Notes: generated by a model not told the origin, from the letters alone. Shown: positions 25,817-32,149, numbered from the stretch's first letter. The stretch: DNA of 45,547 nt from an uncultured Bacillota bacterium (GCA_949295785.1 CASFMJ010000102.1:1-45547); one strand, 5' to 3'. Made by a program: numbers and translations.

Positions 25817-26542
25817 CTACTTGGTAGCTCCGCATTCACAATAATATTCCACATATGTCTCATAATGTCCATGATCTTCTTCATGTGTCACAGCAGGAGT
25901 AGTTTCATAATACGGTCCTATTATCACATGGTCATTGGTATAGGTTGGATTCCCGTTTTTATCATATTTTATGAAAAGCGGATTATCCTCGGGCTTTTTA
26001 TATGGATAATATATAGTATAAAGTCCCCCCTCCTCGCTTTTATACCATTTATCAAATCTTTCAGGGTCACGTGTCTCCTCCCACTTGCCTGTTGTGTACC
26101 AGTACATTCTGTAAACACTGTATTTTACAGTCTTCTCCGGCTCATCTACTACTGTTACAATGTTTGGCACCCACTTTTTCTTAGTACGTTCTTTCCACAC
26201 GTGGATATGAGAGGAATTCTTCGAATCGTTATCAGACGCTCCTTTAGTCTCTGCGCTCTTATTTTTTTCTGTTTCTTTGTCACCGTTATCTTGATTTTCA
26301 GCTTTAGAAGAATCATCATCTTCAGCATCTTCTTCTGTTTTGCTGTTATCAGCTGCCTCAGTTTTGTCTTTATCTTCTGACATCTGAAGGTTTTCTCCAC
26401 CGGCTGCTTTTATTTTTTTATCTGAATCAGAAGTGCTCTCTGATATCAGGTAAATGCCTGCCGCAATCAGCAATATAATCACCATTATAACAGGTATTAC
26501 GATCTTTTTATTTTTCTTGATGTATTCTTTAAGTTTGTCCAT
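25817..26542 (-). CDS. Single-pass membrane protein with acidic linker and His/Cys-rich C-terminal domain
   Basis: Function unknown. The 241-residue protein has a short basic N-terminus, one membrane span (about 14-33), a strongly acidic Asp/Glu/Lys/Asn linker (about 45-110), and a folded-looking extracellular domain (about 112-241). That domain begins with HIHVW and ends with HEEDHGHYETYVEYYCECGATK, so several His and two Cys cluster at its ends and may bind a metal such as zinc. Trp and Tyr are abundant between them. GGGGAGG precedes the ATG at 26542. It is probably monocistronic, with a hairpin terminator behind it. Domains ending in HYE...CxCGA occur in other Clostridia surface proteins, but I cannot name a family. 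Confidence 0.7.
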   Translation of the reverse strand: MDKLKEYIKKNKKIVIPVIMVIILLIAAGIYLISESTSDSDKKIKAAGGENLQMSEDKDKTEAADNSKTEEDAEDDDSSKAENQDNGDKETEKNKSAETKGASDNDSKNSSHIHVWKERTKKKWVPNIVTVVDEPEKTVKYSVYRMYWYTTGKWEETRDPERFDKWYKSEEGGLYTIYYPYKKPEDNPLFIKYDKNGNPTYTNDHVIIGPYYETTPAVTHEEDHGHYETYVEYYCECGATK

Positions 26543-26679
26543 TTTAAAAACCTCCCCATGCTTATCATTTGTACAATAATGTCATATTCTGATTATATAC
26601 ACGATAAATAGCATATAGCTATAACAAGTCAGCAAGCAAACGTATAAACGTATATATGCTGCAGTTGCGAGAATTCTCT

Positions 26680-26988
26680 TATAGCCTCCCAATGGCAATG
26701 GCAGCAGTCGGTGCAAATATCATATCTACCGTGTTATTTCTGATGTGAACCGCCCTTGGCATACTTGGTTTTGCTGACGGTTTGGATACGGTAGCTGCCC
26801 ATACAGCCTTAGCCTTCATGGACAAGCTATTTTGCGTGCCCCTTGGCATCACTGATGTTGTACGTAACATAACAGTCTTCGGCAAAGAGAAACTGTTCAC
26901 CTGCATCAACCCGTTACCTTTCATAGTCAGGTACTGTCACCATTGTTGCTATTGCTGCGCCTGTAATAATGATTTTCCTATTTTTCAT
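26680..26988 (-). pseudogene. Possible decayed small secreted-protein gene
   Basis: An ATG at 26988 opens MKNRKIIITGAAIATMVTV, which looks like a signal peptide, but the frame stops after 24 codons at 26914. The same frame continues with protein-like stretches (VDAGEQFLFAEDCYVTYNI, QTVSKTKYAKGGSH) broken by four stops. Other frames here are low-complexity and unconvincing. I read it as a dead gene. Confidence 0.3.
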
Positions 26989-27073
26989 AAAAGCTTATAT
27001 ATTTTCCATTTATTTGATTGCGTTTGATTCATATTATATACATCTATAATTATCAATCTGATATTAACATACT

Positions 27074-27125
27074 AAAAACACCATCTTTTTCCATCCATAT
27101 TGGGATTATATTCCAATGGTGTTTT
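27074..27125 (-). terminator. Hairpin behind the tRNA 3' fragment
   Basis: Arms AAAAACACCAT (27074-27084) and ATGGTGTTTT (27116-27125). On the minus strand the structure ends in TTTTTAG. It begins 4 bp past the CCA end of the tRNA fragment, where a tRNA terminator would be. Confidence 0.6.
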
Positions 27126-27129
27126 GATA

Positions 27130-27176
27130 TGGTGGACCCGAAGAGGATTGAACTCTCGGCCTCTGCGTTGCGAAGC
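27130..27176 (-). other. 3' half of a tRNA gene, possible attachment-site remnant
   Basis: On the minus strand the sequence contains CGCAG, AGGCC, a T-arm GAGAG-TTCAATC-CTCTT, an acceptor strand CGGGTCC and A-CCA. This is a complete tRNA 3' half whose 5' partner strand would be GGACCCG. No matching D arm, anticodon 5' strand or GGACCCG occurs in the roughly 100 bp upstream, so the gene is cut in or near the anticodon loop. Loss of the 5' half at this point is typical of an integration site for a mobile element that uses the tRNA 3' end. The original amino acid cannot be fixed. No integrase gene is in the window. Confidence 0.55.
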
Positions 27177-27179
27177 CTT
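27167..27179 (+). repeat. 13-bp inverted repeat, left copy
   Basis: GTTGCGAAGCCTT, lying at the cut end of the tRNA fragment. Its exact reverse complement occurs at 30339-30351, so the pair brackets the 3.2-kb toxin/peptide/lysis segment. Confidence 0.4.
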
Positions 27180-27339
27180 ATACAAACGTAGTATTTTCAA
27201 CGGTTATAAGTGATATTGCAACATATGGTGCACCATCTCTTCATAAAATTTAAGTTTTTAAATAATTTCAATTTTTTTCTGAAATCCCATTGACATGAAC
27301 AGCTAAGGCCCGTGCGAAGATCCGTAGGCCAAGTGCGCA

Positions 27340-27367
27340 TAAAAAAGCAGGGCCTGTACGGTCCTGC
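27340..27367 (-). terminator. Terminator of the HicAB/SecB-like operon
   Basis: Minus-strand arms GCAGGACC (27367-27360) and GGCCCTGC (27354-27347), loop GTACA, followed by TTTTTT. It is 17 bp past the stop of the SecB-like gene. Confidence 0.85.
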
Positions 27368-27383
27368 CTAAAAAATTTCCAAG

Positions 27384-27806
27384 TTAATCATTCGTTGGCG
27401 CTATCCCAGGGGGCAGGATTATAGGTGTCTGCCCAAACGAAGCAGTTATTTCGGCTATTAGCAACGACATTCTGCTCATGAGGTTTCCAAGTACAAACTC
27501 ACCATTTTTCTGAAATTCCTCTGCAAGATTTATATTTTCCCAATCATGTTCATCTTTTTTGTCTTCTTTGAATTTGAGGACTGCGCCATAAGATACCGAC
27601 AAGTCAAACATCTCCCTTGGTTCCAACGCCAATGTCCGCTCAACTGTTATTTTGACTTGTTGTTCCTGTAAATCGACATCTATCCTATCCGTACAATTAA
27701 CGCGGTAGCTTTGCAGTCTGTTTTTAGTTTCTATTCTGTTATATGTGACTTTATCCAGATAAAACTCTTGAATTTCTTCAAAATATTCTGCTAAATTTTT
27801 AATCAT
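27384..27806 (-). CDS. SecB-like chaperone of a toxin-antitoxin-chaperone system
   Basis: Predicted cytoplasmic chaperone that protects the neighbouring antitoxin. The 140-residue protein has SecB length and layout: an N-terminal strand region (VTYNRIET, RLQSYRVNCTDRIDVDLQEQQVKITVERTL), a central strand FDLSVSYGAVLKFKED, and a final helix and tail NLMSRMSLLIAEITASFGQTPIILPPG. The tail mirrors the LFPYARxxIxxLxxRGxFPxLxLxP end of SecB. This is a fold-level resemblance read by eye, not an alignment score. ATG 27806 has AAGGAG about 10 nt upstream, inside the end of hicB, and the genes are 4 bp apart, so they are co-translated. SecB-like proteins next to toxin-antitoxin genes form TAC modules in which the antitoxin depends on the chaperone. 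Confidence 0.65.
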   Translation of the reverse strand: MIKNLAEYFEEIQEFYLDKVTYNRIETKNRLQSYRVNCTDRIDVDLQEQQVKITVERTLALEPREMFDLSVSYGAVLKFKEDKKDEHDWENINLAEEFQKNGEFVLGNLMSRMSLLIAEITASFGQTPIILPPGIAPTND

Positions 27807-27810
27807 GATC

Positions 27811-28314
27811 TTACATCTCCTTGCTGAACCCACTGTTTGACGACTTATCTATATTAAAAGGAATAATATTTGATCCATCTATCATTATCCTATCGCTGGC
27901 CATATATATTGACTCATTTTTTATCCATTTAACCTCAATGTGCTCGTTTTGCAAGTATTCGTTCATTTTCTCTTCACCCAACACATAATTTTTAATAGCT
28001 TTCTCTACTGTTGCATTTAATGTGTCACCATTTAGTGCCGCAAGATTGGCTATTTTTTTGTGTAATTCCGGAGATATTCGTACATTAAATGTACCTTTAT
28101 ATTCTTTTTCAGGTGTCTTTCCCACCTCGGCACAGAAAGTCAAATAATCATCTACGGCTGCACGAAACTCTTTTTCGACATCTTGAGCATTTTGACATTC
28201 AAAATCAACCAGATCGTCTATACCTTCGATTTTCCCCCTGAGCACCAAATCCTCTGAATCAAACTCAACTTTTGTATGGTATCCCTTATATTCAAATATA
28301 TTTTTCTGTTTCAT
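27811..28314 (-). CDS. hicB: HicB-family antitoxin with long C-terminal extension
   Basis: Predicted antitoxin and repressor. The 167-residue protein starts with the HicB partial RNase H-like fold: FEYKGYHTKVEFDSEDLVLRGKIEGIDDLVDFECQNAQDVEKEFRAAVDDYLTFCAEVGK (about 5-65). A ribbon-helix-helix DNA-binding segment follows: KGTFNVRISPELHKKIANLAALNGDTLNATVEKAIKNYV (about 72-112). Ordinary HicB proteins end about here. This one continues for about 55 residues with a polar and hydrophobic tail (WIKNESIYMASDRIMIDGSN and more). That is where chaperone-addiction tails occur in antitoxins of TAC systems. It starts right behind hicA, with GGGGAG in the overlap region. Confidence 0.85.
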   Translation of the reverse strand: MKQKNIFEYKGYHTKVEFDSEDLVLRGKIEGIDDLVDFECQNAQDVEKEFRAAVDDYLTFCAEVGKTPEKEYKGTFNVRISPELHKKIANLAALNGDTLNATVEKAIKNYVLGEEKMNEYLQNEHIEVKWIKNESIYMASDRIMIDGSNIIPFNIDKSSNSGFSKEM

Positions 28315-28317
28315 TTC

Positions 28318-28575
28318 TCACAACTCCCCTAAATTAGATAAAAAATCAACTAAATCTTCCACGGCCCCTCTTTTCATGACATTTCCAGGATGCGGCTTAT
28401 GTAATAATATTACTTTTTTATCTTCACTTCTGTAGAATTTCACCCTTGATCCAGAAGTTTTCCCCTTAGTGTGTTCCTCAAATCCCATCTGAGACAGCAG
28501 ATACTTGGCCTCATCATAAGTATAATCTTTTGGCTTTGATCTTATTCTTTCTTTTGCCTTTTCAAATTTACTCAT
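28318..28575 (-). CDS. hicA: HicA-family mRNA interferase toxin
   Basis: Predicted toxin that cleaves mRNA. The 85-residue protein has the small double-stranded-RNA-binding-like HicA fold: YTYDEAKYLLSQMGFEEH (helix 1, about 18-35), then GSRVKFYR (about 42-49, where many HicA proteins have GSHHxF), KKVILLHKPHPGN (about 53-65) and a C-terminal helix VEDLVDFLSNLG. The variant with GSRV and HKPHPG is a known subgroup. In this subgroup a His in HKPHP, rather than in GSHH, is the likely catalytic residue. First gene of the operon, 3 bp before hicB, behind a strong promoter covered by a palindrome. Confidence 0.87.
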   Translation of the reverse strand: MSKFEKAKERIRSKPKDYTYDEAKYLLSQMGFEEHTKGKTSGSRVKFYRSEDKKVILLHKPHPGNVMKRGAVEDLVDFLSNLGEL

Positions 28576-28591
28576 TTTATTTTCTCACATT

Positions 28592-28640
28592 TGCAACTAT
28601 TACATAGTTGCATTATATCCATTTTCATTTACAATGTCAA
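28592..28640 (-). promoter_or_regulatory. hicA promoter and operator
   Basis: Minus strand TTGACA (28640-28635), 17-bp spacer, TATAAT (28617-28612). An exact inverted repeat with half-sites TGCAACTAT and ATAGTTGCA around GTA (28592-28612) starts at the -10 box and covers the start site. HicB, with its ribbon-helix-helix domain, is the likely repressor. Confidence 0.8.
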
Positions 28641-28703
28641 CAAAAAATCGGGGCATTTCTGCTTTTGCATTTTTAAAAAAATAAAAAATTTTCTGAAAAA
28701 GCG

Positions 28704-28737
28704 TTACCATATCCGTACGGATATGGTAATATATAAT
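28704..28737 (+). promoter_or_regulatory. 26-bp palindrome and -10 box of the small-peptide operon
   Basis: A perfect palindrome at 28704-28729 (half-site TTACCATATCC, centre GTAC) is followed by TATAAT at 28732-28737. The palindrome occupies the -35 position and no consensus -35 is seen, so it probably controls this promoter. The ribbon-helix-helix-like protein of the operon is a candidate binder. Confidence 0.65.
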
Positions 28738-28760
28738 TACAGAAAGGAGGTGAAAGAAAG

Positions 28761-28865
28761 ATGGATATAATAAAAGCCCTGATAGACTTCAGCACATCGG
28801 TTTTAAGCCTCGCCGCTTCACTGATAGCGCTTAAAGTAATCAGGGACGATAGAGGGAAGAAATAA
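28761..28865 (+). CDS. Small hydrophobic peptide 1 (34 residues), toxin-like
   Basis: Too short for ordinary gene finding. It encodes MDIIKALIDFSTSVLSLAAS and then LIALKVIRDD plus a basic tail: one predicted membrane span (about 5-25) and a charged C-terminus. The ribosome binding site AAAGGAGGTG is exceptionally strong. It resembles type I toxin peptides and small phage or plasmid membrane peptides in plan, but I recognise no named family. Peptide 2, 55 bp downstream, starts with the same MDII and shares SLIAL near the end of the span, so the two arose by duplication. No antisense RNA promoter was identified. Followed by a C/G hairpin (28876-28888). Confidence 0.6.
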   Translation: MDIIKALIDFSTSVLSLAASLIALKVIRDDRGKK

Positions 28866-28926
28866 CTTCCCTCTCCCCCCTCGGGGGATATATAAATATT
28901 ATAACACCATCTTTCAATTTATGCAA

Positions 28927-29022
28927 ATGGATATAATTATCAGAATCGTAAGTTTGTGCGTAAGTGTAGCTGCTCTTGTGATTTCTTTAATAGCATTGAA
29001 TAAGAGCAAGAAAGGAAAGTAG
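28927..29022 (+). CDS. Small hydrophobic peptide 2 (31 residues), paralogue of peptide 1
   Basis: Encodes MDIIIRIVSLCVSVAALVIS and then LIALNKSKKGK: a single membrane span with a Lys-rich C-terminus. An in-frame ATG at 28921 would add two residues. Unlike peptide 1 it has no clear ribosome binding site, so its translation may be low or may depend on RNA structure. Its stop codon is immediately followed by the ATG of the next gene (one base between), so peptide 2 and the RHH-like protein are translationally coupled. This looks like a toxin followed by a regulator or antitoxin, but that is an inference. Confidence 0.55.
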   Translation: MDIIIRIVSLCVSVAALVISLIALNKSKKGK

Positions 29023-29023
29023 A

Positions 29024-29206
29024 ATGCCAAAGCCAGAATATCAGAAGGAGTATCTTAAACGCTCGTATAAGCAAATCAAATTTGAGTTAAACAGAAATAC
29101 GGATAAAGATATTCTCGAATTTCTCGATACCGTAGACAATAAGCAGGGTTTGCTCAAACGGTTGCTTAGAGAGGAAATGGAAAGGCAAAATTCCAAACAA
29201 AAATAG
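29024..29206 (+). CDS. Small ribbon-helix-helix-like protein
   Basis: A 60-residue basic protein: MPKPEYQKEYLKRSYKQIKF, then ELNRNTDKDILEFLDTVDNKQGLLKRLLREEM. A strand (KQIKFELN) followed by two helices with the segment TDxDILEFLDTVxNKQGLLKRLLR fits the ribbon-helix-helix plan seen in many mobile-element proteins. It probably binds DNA as a dimer and may act on the 26-bp palindrome ahead of the operon. AAAGGAAAG at the end of peptide 2 serves as its ribosome binding site. The stop codon lies within the terminator stem. Confidence 0.7.
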   Translation: MPKPEYQKEYLKRSYKQIKFELNRNTDKDILEFLDTVDNKQGLLKRLLREEMERQNSKQK

Positions 29207-29230
29207 GGGACGTTCAGTCCCCTGTTTTTT
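29205..29230. terminator. Terminator of the small-peptide operon
   Basis: AGGGGAC (29205-29211) and GTCCCCT (29217-29223), loop GTTCA, followed by GTTTTTT. On the other strand it is followed by ATTTTTG, so it can also serve the convergent holin-like gene. Confidence 0.85.
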
Positions 29231-29269
29231 ACCTTTATTTGGCATAAAACTTGAATCTTCTGTCCCACC

Positions 29270-29569
29270 TTAAGTGCGTGCTGCACGCTTCCTATAATAT
29301 TCCTCCGACTTATGTTTTGTTTTCTGCTTATAATTATAAGCTTCCTCAAGATCTCCATTAGGTTCTTTACCATATAGGGTGCAGTCCACTAATTCTTTGG
29401 TTACAGAGAAAATGGCATTAAGGGATTCAAGGGTAAGTTCTTCTCGTTCCTCTCTTTCCTGTGCTCTTTTATCTGCCTTGCTCTGTTGACGCGTCAGAAT
29501 CAATATTATTATGCCCGAAAAAACCGAAGGAAGAGCAGCTGCCATTATTACTCCCGCTTCCACAGCCAT
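29270..29569 (-). CDS. Phage holin-like or lysis-associated small membrane protein
   Basis: A 99-residue protein with one N-terminal membrane span (about 5-25: VIMAAALPSVFSGIIILIL), then a charged helical region rich in Arg, Glu and Lys (TRQQSKADKRAQEREEREEL). This plan is common among phage proteins encoded next to endolysins in Clostridia, but they are diverse and I cannot name the family. GGGAGG precedes the ATG at 29569 (GTG at 29572 possible). It lies 12 bp behind the amidase remnant, so it probably belonged to the same prophage lysis cassette. Confidence 0.55.
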   Translation of the reverse strand: MAVEAGVIMAAALPSVFSGIIILILTRQQSKADKRAQEREEREELTLESLNAIFSVTKELVDCTLYGKEPNGDLEEAYNYKQKTKHKSEEYYRKRAART

Positions 29570-29581
29570 CACTCCTCCCTT

Positions 29582-30376
29582 TTAAATATCTGCTTTATTT
29601 ATCCATCCGGTGACCTGTCCGGCTACTCCCACACGGTTCTTAGCGTTGGTTATCCTGTACCGGCCATTCATCAGCTTGCCATCCCACAGATAGTAAGTAC
29701 CGGTTACTTTACCAGATGATTTACTTGTAGTGGATGAGGCATACAGAGGGCAATTTTTTAACTCTATAGCAGATCCTCTGCCAAGAGTAGCAGGTTTTGA
29801 TGGGGCGACGCCAAGTTTCTTGTTTACCTCGGCCTGTACTTCGTCATAATTGTGCCCGGAGGCTTCAAGTTTCGTTTTCCTGTCTGTTCCGTTTCCCCAT
29901 TTACCCGCTATTACCTCATCAGCAATTTCGGAAATACTCTTTTTTGTTGTTTCTTCTTCCAGCTCTGCTTCTATTTTAACACCAAAATAATTACAGATAC
30001 CTTCTGCCAGAGCCTTACCCACTTTTTCCGGAGAATGGATAAAATCGTCCACATCTGTCTGGTTAGTATGGAATCCAAGTTCACAATAAATTGTCTTAGC
30101 AGACGGGGCCTTTATTTCATAAAGATCTGTTCTTGCAGAAAAATGTGCCTTCTCGTTCCCTGGATAAATAGCTTCCAGGCAAGGCGCTACTGCATTGAAA
30201 AGTTCTCTGTACGGTGCGCTGTCTTCATAGAACATAAACAGCAGATGGACAGATGCAAAGACATTCAGAATCCTTAATCTAAAAAAAGCATATCCCGATA
30301 TATATTCAAAACTTTCCGATATGGTGGAAACGGAATAAAAGGCTTCGCAACATGCATAGTAAAAGCCAGACATCAA
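29582..30376 (-). pseudogene. N-terminally truncated N-acetylmuramoyl-L-alanine amidase (prophage endolysin remnant)
   Basis: Residues from about 60 onward read as the end of an Amidase_3-type catalytic domain (TIYCELGFHTNQTDVDDFI), a CW_7-type wall-binding repeat (SISEIADEVIAGKWGNGTDRKTKLEASGHNYDEVQAEVN, about 145-185), and an SH3-like C-terminal domain. The family's N-terminal block (GHG..., the zinc-binding His/Glu) is absent. The first 35 or so codons look like non-coding sequence read through, and there is no ribosome binding site. The start region also overlaps the stem of a terminator-like hairpin. The gene lost its 5' end at about 30.3 kb, where the 13-bp inverted repeat also lies, so it is almost surely inactive. 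Confidence 0.7.
30339..30351 (-). repeat. 13-bp inverted repeat, right copy
   Basis: AAGGCTTCGCAAC on the plus strand, the reverse complement of 27167-27179. It lies within the non-homologous 5' part of the amidase remnant. Confidence 0.4.
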
Positions 30377-30399
30377 TATATATTTATATTTCTGTCTGG
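30366..30399 (-). terminator. Terminator-like hairpin after the AtuA-type pair
   Basis: CCAGACA (30366-30372) and TGTCTGG (30393-30399). The plus strand is followed by TCTTTTTG and the minus strand by CTTTTACT. It probably ends the minus-strand AtuA unit. Confidence 0.5.
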
Positions 30400-30455
30400 T
30401 CTTTTTGTTCGGTTTTATAATGTTATGTTATAATATGCAATTTTTCCGTCTATGA

Positions 30456-30755
30456 CTATATTTCAATATCAAGGAGATGAGAGCTTAGACTCTTTCCATG
30501 TGCATCCAGCGATAATGATCTTGTCACTCCTCCGCCCAGCGCACCGTATATGACAAAGTTGAAGGCATAAAGCTGAGGCAGTTCGTATCTTATTATCTCA
30601 CCATGAAACATCTCGCCGAACCATTCCTTTACAACCTGTTCCGTTATTTTTTCTCTAATCAGCTCATAGTCTTTCTCTTTATATGCTATGAGCGAGATAT
30701 TGGAAATGTTTCCTTTATCTCCTGTTCTGCTATGGGCAATATCTCTGAGTTTCAT
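30456..30755 (-). CDS. AtuA C-terminal-like small protein
   Basis: A 99-residue protein starting MKLRDIAHSRTGDKGNISNI, with GGGVTRSLSLDAHGKSL near the end. The motif R-[TS]-GDKGN is the hallmark of the small domain that follows the AtuA/DUF1446 domain, fused or separate. ATG 30755 is used: GAGGAGGTG is upstream, and the start follows the atuA-like stop by 2 bp, so the two proteins are made together and probably form a complex. The substrate is unknown; the name refers to acyclic terpene breakdown in Pseudomonas, but anaerobic Firmicutes probably use these proteins on another acyl-CoA or hydroxy acid. Confidence 0.8.
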   Translation of the reverse strand: MKLRDIAHSRTGDKGNISNISLIAYKEKDYELIREKITEQVVKEWFGEMFHGEIIRYELPQLYAFNFVIYGALGGGVTRSLSLDAHGKSLSSHLLDIEI

Positions 30756-30757
30756 CG

Positions 30758-32101
30758 TCAAAGCACCTCCTCATACTTTACACCCCAGTTTACATCTTCT
30801 CTGTCAACCAATATAGATGCTATCGACATAACATTACGTACACTCTTCCTTACCCCTCCACCTCCGGCAGGGCCGTTAGTATATAAAGCTTCCACTTCGC
30901 ATCCTATATATCCGGCATTTTCTTCATCATCGGTACGCCCGGCAATCCTCAGACGTACTTCATCCGGCTCTGTATATGTTCTTTTGCTGTTCCAATATGT
31001 TGAATTCATTCCTATATAGTCTACCTTCAATTCCTTTGTGCAAGCACCCATATTTCTGAGCCGGCTGACTACAATATCTGCTGCAAGTCTCGCCCTGGCC
31101 AAAGCTCCCGACCCGCCATAGCTGATCTCTCCTTCACCTATATAACAGTCCCTGTATCCTATAGATACTTTTAACGTATCTGTTTTTTCTCTGCCTGAGG
31201 CACCCTCCACTTTTACGACATTTTCTGCTGTTTCTGTAAACTGCACATTAGAAAAATCCGCAGTAACGTCAGGCGTAAAATATTTTGAAGGATCATGAAT
31301 CTCATATATCAGCTGCTCAATACAAGTGCTTCTGTTTATGCATCCTCCAGTGCCCTCTACCTTTGAAAGATAAAAGTCCCCGCCTTCTTCCACTTCCGCA
31401 ATGGGAAATCCGAGCCTGTCCATATCAGGCACATATTTTTTCCCCGGATCGGCGTAATATCCACCGCATACCTGTGCACCACATTCAAGCAGGTGACCCA
31501 CCAGAGTTCCTTTGCCAAGCTTTGGCCAGTCGTCCATTTCCCAGCCGAATTCATGAATCAGTGGAGCCAGAAAAAGCGCCGGATCAGCAACCCTGCCTGT
31601 TATTATCACATCTGCTCCGTTTTCTAATGCTTCAACAATGGGTTCTGCGCCAAGATACGCATTGGCAGAAACAATTTCTGCGTTAATGTCGGAAAGAGGT
31701 TTTCCTGTCTCCCATAATATTCTGTCCTGATAGTCGTCAAGTTTATCTTTTATATCGTCTCCTGATATACTGGCCACTTTAAGACCATGAAGACATTGTT
31801 TCTGTGCGATTTCCATTGCTTTTCTAACCGCTCCTGCAGGGTTGGCGGCCCCCATATTGGTGATGATTTTTATTTTTTTCGAATATGCCAGAGAAAGTGC
31901 TTTCTCCATTCTGTATTGAAGCAAGCTATCATATCCTTTTTCAGGATTACGGCTTTTTTCTTCCTGAGCTATGGCAATGGTTCTTTCTGCAAGGCATTCG
32001 AACACAATATAATCCAGATTACCCTTTTCCATGATTTCCAAAGCAGGTTCCAGCCGGTCTCCGGCAAACCCGGCTCCGCTTCCGATACGAATTTTCTTCA
32101 T
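30758..32101 (-). CDS. Acyclic terpene utilization AtuA family protein (DUF1446)
   Basis: A 447-residue cytoplasmic protein with the family's features: IRIGSGAGFAGDRLEPALEIMEKGNLDYIVFECLAERTIA (about 4-43), KIITNMGAANPAGA (about 78-91), DVIITGRVADPALFLAPLIHEFGW (about 165-188), AQVCGGYYADPGKK and GTGGCINRSTCIEQLIYEIHDPSKYFTPDV (about 255-285). The exact reaction of the family is not established; members act in terpenoid or other acyl degradation. AAAGGAAT precedes the ATG. It is transcribed with the small AtuA-C protein that follows. Confidence 0.85.
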   Translation of the reverse strand: MKKIRIGSGAGFAGDRLEPALEIMEKGNLDYIVFECLAERTIAIAQEEKSRNPEKGYDSLLQYRMEKALSLAYSKKIKIITNMGAANPAGAVRKAMEIAQKQCLHGLKVASISGDDIKDKLDDYQDRILWETGKPLSDINAEIVSANAYLGAEPIVEALENGADVIITGRVADPALFLAPLIHEFGWEMDDWPKLGKGTLVGHLLECGAQVCGGYYADPGKKYVPDMDRLGFPIAEVEEGGDFYLSKVEGTGGCINRSTCIEQLIYEIHDPSKYFTPDVTADFSNVQFTETAENVVKVEGASGREKTDTLKVSIGYRDCYIGEGEISYGGSGALARARLAADIVVSRLRNMGACTKELKVDYIGMNSTYWNSKRTYTEPDEVRLRIAGRTDDEENAGYIGCEVEALYTNGPAGGGGVRKSVRNVMSIASILVDREDVNWGVKYEEVL

Positions 32102-32149
32102 TTGCTTATTCCTTTCCCATATACAGTTCTCTTTCAGATCTACTAAGCT

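Noticed and set aside
26679..26924. 81-codon minus-strand frame
   Set aside because: Its composition (many Ser, Met, Arg, no domain pattern) looks like out-of-frame reading. The other frame in the same strand carries the signal-peptide-like start and was reported as a possible dead gene.
25732..27125. Two hairpins sharing AAACACCA...TGGTGTTT, resembling a miniature inverted-repeat element or its ends
   Set aside because: Both lie directly behind minus-strand units (the His/Cys protein gene and the tRNA fragment) and end in T-runs on that strand. They are best read as similar terminators, not transposon ends.
27384..30376. Integrase or transposase for the island
   Set aside because: None of the open frames in or next to the island carries tyrosine- or serine-recombinase or transposase motifs.
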